NCBI RefSeq assembly: GCF_958295425.1
Contig: NC_081154.1
Span: forward strand, 930,001-994,000
Length of the DNA stretch: 64,000 nucleotides
Reading direction: 5' to 3'
Origin: Solea solea
Lineage: Eukaryota; Chordata; Actinopteri; Pleuronectiformes; Soleidae
Position numbers and translations under genes: made by a program. Below are positions 57,869 to 64,000 of this stretch, piece after piece (the first letter of the stretch is position 1; every line of letters starts with the position of its first letter). The notes under the pieces were generated by a model. That model saw only the letters and a program-made list of their open reading frames with translations. It did no database searches and was not told the origin of the DNA.

Positions 57869-59078
57869 CTGTGAGCTACACAATTCACACAACTTTTGTA
57901 CCAACAGTCACGGTTTGGGGAGGATGAATCCCACTGAACTGTGGCACCGCCTGTCTTTGTTTCTCCATGACTAACTTATGACTTGACTTATTATAGAAAC
58001 TACAGATCATGTCATATCATAGAAGCAGCAATTCAACATTTTTGCTTCTTCTGTAAAGTTTGGAACAATCGTGGTTCAGGGCCGATGAACCGTTATGATG
58101 GGAAATCACTTTTTTAAAATCCCTTTGGTCACTTGAGTTCAAATATTTGGACGTTGAACATGTGACCCAATGCTGTAAAAGCCATAAAAGTTGTGTTGTT
58201 GAGAGCTTCTTCTAACGTTCTGACATTGTTTTCAAAACGCTAACCCATTCAGTATTTTTGTTAAGTAAAACAGTAAAACCAGCATTTTTTGTGGTTTTTA
58301 TCCTGAACAAAAAGCCAGAAATGCCCGTATTTTACTTTATTCATGTATGAAAATACATATAAACATTATTTTATTCTTTTTGATATTTTTAAGAACCTAA
58401 ATTAAGCTTCCAAAATATATATTTTATAAGCACTTCTTCCACTGTATAAATGTAAAAATATGTTAAAAATATATGACAATATGATTTTAACATTATTTAA
58501 TTTTAAAAATTGTAATTAAAATGTATTTATTTATTATGTGAGAATCATATATTACCTTATGTAGGGGGTGACAGTTGTGGTAATATCATCCTCACTATAG
58601 GAACATACTGTATATTGTGTGTGACTGGCATAATGGCAATAGTATATTTAGTGAATTTACCAAATATATATTTAAATATGTTTATTTCAATCCAGATGAA
58701 TAATTTCCTCAACATTTTAAATGATATATTATACTTTACGGCTTTATTGGTTTAATAAAGCACTGAGGGAGGAGTATTTTTCTTTCCCCTCATCACATTC
58801 ACATCTATTTATTTCGTATCTGTCCAGTTTCATAGTTTCATCAACAGCTCTTACCACTGCAACAAAAATAGGACAAACACTGGAATTTATCCAACTCAAA
58901 CTGAAATGTATGAAAGAAAATAAGAGAAATATGATTCAGGAGCGACAGTATAGGAGTTAAGTGGGAGAAAACGCAGAGGAGAGGCACACAGGAGCAAACT
59001 GGTGTGGTTGATTAGGCCGCCTGAAGTAACTGGGAACACTGGCCAGGTGTTTCCACTCCACTTTAATGACACCTCAGC

Positions 59079-59080
<2 letters not shown>

Positions 59081-59113
<33 letters not shown>
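59081..59113. repeat. (CA)n microsatellite
   Basis: Dinucleotide run. Confidence 0.95.
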
Positions 59114-59117
<4 letters not shown>

Positions 59118-59277
59118 GAGTCTACAGTTGTCACACTATTATTGTTAGTGTCAAAAAATAAACTAAAAATATCTCGACAGTCTGTTCATTTTTGTCAGTT
59201 GCTCTGAATATCTGTCAAATTCCATCACTGCCACTGAAGCAGCAACATTTCTCACTATGTATATAGAGTAATTATAC

Positions 59278-59279
59278 TG

Positions 59280-59331
<52 letters not shown>

Positions 59332-59341
59332 CATATATATG
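59278..59341. repeat. (TA)n microsatellite
   Basis: AT run with gta/cat interruptions. Confidence 0.93.
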
Positions 59342-59516
59342 AGTGTGTTGTGTATTTAGTGTATTTATTTATATTTAAAAACATAGGACAAACAACTGAG
59401 AGTGACAAAACAAAAAAATTTGATGAAACCACCAAAATAGCTGGCATACCAGATGTGACCTGAGGGGGGCAGTGTTGCACCTGATGTTTTTTGAGTGAGT
59501 CGGAAGGCTTTGTGTA

Positions 59517-59518
<2 letters not shown>

Positions 59519-59602
<84 letters not shown>
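59519..59602. repeat. (GT)n(GA)n compound microsatellite
   Basis: GT run passing into a GA run. Confidence 0.95.
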
Positions 59603-59604
<2 letters not shown>

Positions 59605-61074
59605 AGTAGCTGTTCATAGGGTTTTGACCTTGTGAGGACATTTTCACTTTATGAGCACATTTTGCACAGCTTTAAGGGTTTTTGTGAGGGTTACGACTTG
59701 GTTTAAGTGTTAGAATTACTTAAAATGGTTAAGCTTAGGGTAAGGGGTGATTATGTCTATGAGACTAAACAAAGTAATGACGGGACAGAATTCAGCAGAC
59801 AAATAAATTAATCAAAAATGGATAAATAATAATAAACAATCAAACAAACAAAAATTTGAGAATAGATTTACAAAATGAATGAAATGCCATTTAACCTTTT
59901 AACACCCAAGCCTCAAAATGTCCATGTGGACTTCTTTGCTTATTTTAACCTTAAAAGGGCCTGGAAATTATCCTGTGACACAGTGCTTTTGCCCATTCTA
60001 CCAGAATAACTTTCAATATCTGGCAGTTATTAAAGTTTACTGCATGTTAAAATAGTGTTTTAACAGTTTAAAATTGAGAAAAACATACAAACATTGTAGT
60101 TTTACACGAACACCAGATTTTGTGTTAAATTTGAAATTTTTGACTCTTTGTCTCAAAAATGTGCAAAAACAGGCCATAAAATGGAAACTCATGTACAGGT
60201 GTTTTTCCAACTCCTCTCTGGTGACAAAGACGCTGATTGGCCGGCTACCTGCAACAGAGCGAGTGAACTCATCGTAATAATGTTGTGCAACATCTCAGCT
60301 TTCAGAATTTTTTCGATAGAACAAACCGTCATGTGTTTACGGTAATGCATAGTGCGCTTGCACAAACGTGTTGTCTGCTATACACTCGGTGTTAAAGGGT
60401 TAAGACCCAGATTCAAAAGTAGAAAAATACATGATAAACTCTGGCATGAGATTTTAAGATTCTACAGGGAGAGAGAATAAACACACAGAAGAGAGTAATA
60501 AATCCTGTCACAAACTCATTTCCTGACTCTGAAATAATTCCTGATTACAGGTGTCCGCTTCTCCATTATCCTTTCAATCAGTGCTCACAGTGCGAGTGGG
60601 TGAAAATGAAATCAGTCCCCATTGTCCTGGAGGGAGACAGAGACAATCAGGCAAACACGGCTACAAGGGGAAAGTGGGTCGTTCACTCGTTCATCATCAT
60701 CCGGCTTTTTCATACACAATTGTTGTATCCTCTGACATGTGACGGCAGTCTATAAAAAGGACCAGGATGAGTGCGATCGCGTCGTACACTTGACATTCAG
60801 AAAATCACGACACGTTCACTTTGTGAAACTCTCACACATCTGCGGCCTTTGAATAACAAGATTATAAAATGTTATGCAGATGATATGTGACATTTCTTCT
60901 TCTTCCAAAACTCCTCCTGACGTTGCGTCATCGACGGAGTTAAAATGTCGGTGACTTTTTAACTTCAAGAGGAGCTAAATTATCAAGAATGAATTAGTTA
61001 CACATTCAAGTGTTTGTAATTATTGTTATTGGCGTGGATTTATCTGTTAAATTGTCCTTTTGTTAGCAGTCTTT

Positions 61075-61530
61075 TTGTGATGGGTAGATCATTGTCTACC
61101 TATGTTCCCATACAATTTGGGTAAGAATCTACCACTGATGACATCACAATTTATATTTATTAAAATTTTCAAGAAATCCTTGTCCTTTTTTTAATGGGCA
61201 AAACTCTCAAAATTCATCGTATTTGAATGAAAATTGGTGTGTGTATATAGAATCAGACACTACCAATGTACCAAGTTTCAACTGCTATCGCCTACCATTT
61301 CCATAACCCTACCCTGCATGTGTTTGGAACACTTTTTGACAGATCAATGTGATGGATAGGTAATCACCCAACTGTTCTCATTAAAAATTGGTAAGAATCT
61401 ACCAACTGATGGTGTTGTAAAAAAATTCTAATTTTCAAGAAATCCTGATCACTTATAATGGGCAAAACTGTAAAATATCATATCTCTGTCAAAACTCCGA
61501 ATACCGGATTTGAACGATATTTGGTATGAA
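61075..61530. repeat. ~280-bp tandem duplication of a teleost repeat
   Basis: ggtaagaatctacca.ctgatg, attttcaagaaatcct and aatgggcaaaact occur in order at 61120-61215 and again at 61390-61470. Confidence 0.55.
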
Positions 61531-63060
61531 GGATCGTACGCTCTATCATCAGATTAAGTTTTATCCGGATAATAATCCAGATTATTCTTTCATTCCTGCT
61601 GAATTCTGGTTAATCATCAGTTTTTTTGATATCATGTTAGTGTTACTGACTTGGATGAGTGGACTGATTGATTGTGACCCGCAACATTAAAAGCTGATAC
61701 TTCGCCCGTGGCTAACATGCCAGCAATATGAAGGCTAAACTCAGCGTAGCCATTCATAATGTTGTTTAGTGGAAGATATTCCCCCTCAGGCTAAACACAC
61801 TCCAACCTCATATAAACTATAGTCAGTACAGTATGTACGCACACCCACATTATTCACACATTCATCCCTGAAAATGAAAGAAATACCCATGAATAATTGA
61901 AGAGCCCCAAACAACAGCCTTGGGGGAGCAAAACAAAGGAAATGATCTCATCACAGTTCAGAACTCGAGGTTTAAATACAAAAAGGGGGGGTGGGGGGGC
62001 GCGATTGTTGTTTGCAATTTCAACATGTCTGACTCAGGTTGTTGGAGTTTATTAGATCTCAGTTTGTTCCTATAAGGTCTGTTTTGCTGGATTTAATAAC
62101 AGATGAGAGATGAAGCTCGACGTAAAGTTTCTGTGGGAGAGAAGTAAGTGCTGTGTAAGGGCAACGGAGACAAATCGATGATCACTCGATTTCCTCTCAC
62201 CATAATTCAGTCACTGCATCAATTTCAGAAAAGTCTCCTGAACCTTGTGTATCAGCTGAGACGTGACGGTGTCAGCTCGACCCTTTGCCAGCGCTTCAAA
62301 TTTAAATAAAGCTTTGACACAAGAGAACAACTGATTTGTGACGCATACATTTTTCCAATAAAAGTATATGAATATTAAAGCGTAACTAAACCCTAACTAC
62401 ACAAGATCCTCGATGTACATGTGGTATCCAATTCCATGATTTTTACTTTTTAAAGCAGTTTTCGCAGAGTTGTTAAGTTAGAAAACGACTCTATTTTGTA
62501 AGGTTTAAAGTTGTTTCTTTGTTTTTAATCCTGAGTACAGATACGACCAGAATCTAATGACTTGTTCTTTGGAAGGAGAACCTACAGCACAAGATAATGT
62601 AATCTAACTTTTTGAAACTTTTTTTTGAGTTATGCTACTCCTGAACAGTTAGACAGACAAACACTGGCAAAAGAAACAAACCTAATGTCCTTGATGGAGG
62701 TAACAAAACAAGAGAAATGATGGTTAGATCTGTAGGAAAGAAGCAACATAACCCACATTTTATTGGTGTAAACAAATGTAATATGTGTGAAATGACCAAA
62801 ATAAATCAGGTTTTCATGGTTTGCATCCAGAAACATGTTCTGTATTTCAACCATAAACTACTATTATATTTTCTCAGTCATTAGTCAAAAACTCCCCAAT
62901 CCTGCAAGGTTAAACATGACTGTTGTGTTTTTAATCAGAACCAAAATATAATTACTGCTCTCCCCTAGACTGAGAACCCACATCCCCAGAAAATTTAATC
63001 AAAGACTGTTTGTAAATTTGTTTTAGTTATGCTGCTTTTTTACCGCCATGATGGCAGTAA

Positions 63061-63079
63061 TAAAATAAAATAAAATAAA
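63061..63079. repeat. (AAAAT)n microsatellite
   Basis: Short pentanucleotide run. Confidence 0.9.
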
Positions 63080-63814
63080 ACCCAGAAAGAAGGAAATTGG
63101 AGTTAGAGATGCATGAACGAAGCGTTTTAATCAAATGATGCTTTCATTTCCTCACATGAATAAAGTGCACGGAGAACAGTTGGTGTGAGTGTGGTCGGTT
63201 CTCTGGTGCTTTGCCTGCCAGGTGTGTAGTTTCCTCTCCTGGGATCCTGTGAGTGTCTGGGGCTGCAGGATTAGCATAAAGATGGGAGTGTGTGTTTCTG
63301 GAGCACACAGACGGAGAATGAGCTGTTCACCCACACGATGTCAAGGTGCATTAGAGGAGTCGGTTCACTCCGACACACACAGAGGTGGAGATTGTTTAAC
63401 CCTGTCGTCTCGGACCGAAATGATCCATTTATTCCTGCAGCAAAACCAACAATCACTGTGAATTTTATTCACCTTGTTAAAGCTGTAGAAGGGAAGATCC
63501 TGAGGTGTCAATTTAACCATTTTATGACCATTATGATAATCTGGATTTATTTTGTCAAAAATGTTCAATGAGTGAGTTCTTCTGCCCCTTTTTCCAAGAT
63601 GATTTGCCGGCTTCCTTTCACTTTGGATATCTGGAAGTTATTCAACCATTTAGGAATTACGGTACTGTGATTTATGAGTCATTTATGTCATTTATGAGTC
63701 ATACCTTACACAATACAGCATTAAAATGACATACGTGATGTCCACAGCTCTAAAGGACTAGTCACGACACAAAGATTAGTAAAGAAAAGGAAAATACAGA
63801 TGAAAGAAGTGTAC

Positions 63815-63890
63815 TCACATAAAGTCCATAGAGAAAATGTACATTTTCAGCCTGTGGGAACACGTGAGCTGCTGCTTTCCCATCATACAG
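63815..63890. mobile_element. MITE family X, copy 5 (one end seen)
   Basis: Left end ataaagtccatagagaaaat is followed by diverged sequence. The opposite end is not found before the window stops. Confidence 0.5.
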
Positions 63891-64000
63891 TTGTAGCAGG
63901 ACTCGACTCGACTCGGGTTTGTTGCTTTTCGGTCACTGATAGCACCTGGTACCGAGGATCCGAGCGAGCTGAGCAGATACTAAAATGTGACGTCAACAGA

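Larger units (their letters stand above)
44806..64000. other. gene-poor, repeat-rich region upstream of glp2r
   Basis: Nineteen kilobases without a coding exon that I can support. Contents besides the listed repeats are: diverged (a)agtaaaagtac repeat at 45960-46060; duplicated teleost repeat pieces with gacttcctgttgagttg at 49979 and 51660; AT-rich DNA at 46.8-47.0, 53.0-53.3 and 58.3-58.7 kb; a hAT-like end (gtgacccagtctttgggaag) at 55680; and a ctcgactcgactcgg motif near 63900. Confidence 0.6.

Overview
The window is nuclear DNA from a ray-finned fish, most likely a percomorph-like teleost. The evidence is vertebrate gene structure (GT-AG introns, six- and thirteen-exon genes), very many long dinucleotide and tetranucleotide microsatellites, and several interspersed repeats of types I know from teleost genomes. 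There are no operons, CRISPR arrays or bacterial features. The species cannot be named from this sequence.

I can support three protein-coding loci, all on the minus strand. (1) Positions 1299-15744, possibly with first exons at 9407-9559 and 24821-24904, hold a divergent class II myosin heavy-chain rod. Six exons align in order with the start of the S2/rod coiled coil of muscle myosins and share their exon joints. The gene runs off the left edge. No motor domain is visible between these exons and the next same-strand gene, so it looks headless. (2) Positions 31091-34367 hold a complete six-exon pts gene (6-pyruvoyltetrahydropterin synthase, 148 residues) with all zinc and catalytic residues. 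(3) Positions 36576-44805 hold a complete thirteen-exon glp2r gene (glucagon-like peptide 2 receptor, 535 residues). Every splice site is canonical and every phase agrees. A tRNA-Cys(GCA)-like gene lies in its first intron on the same strand.

The rest is introns and gene-poor DNA. Positions 15.8-31 kb are AT-rich and contain a degenerate ~44-bp repeat field (18.4-20.7 kb). Positions 45-64 kb contain no gene I can support. They are filled with microsatellites, a short inverted-repeat element family (five copies in the window), a 1.8-kb hAT-like element and older teleost repeats.

The genes do not form a pathway: pts makes tetrahydrobiopterin precursor in the cytosol, Glp2r is a plasma-membrane peptide receptor, and the myosin rod is a structural coiled coil. 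The closeness of a class II myosin gene and glp2r recalls the GLP2R-MYH linkage on human 17p13, so this may be an old linkage in which the myosin gene has changed. The most interesting candidate is the apparently headless myosin rod with two possible private first exons.
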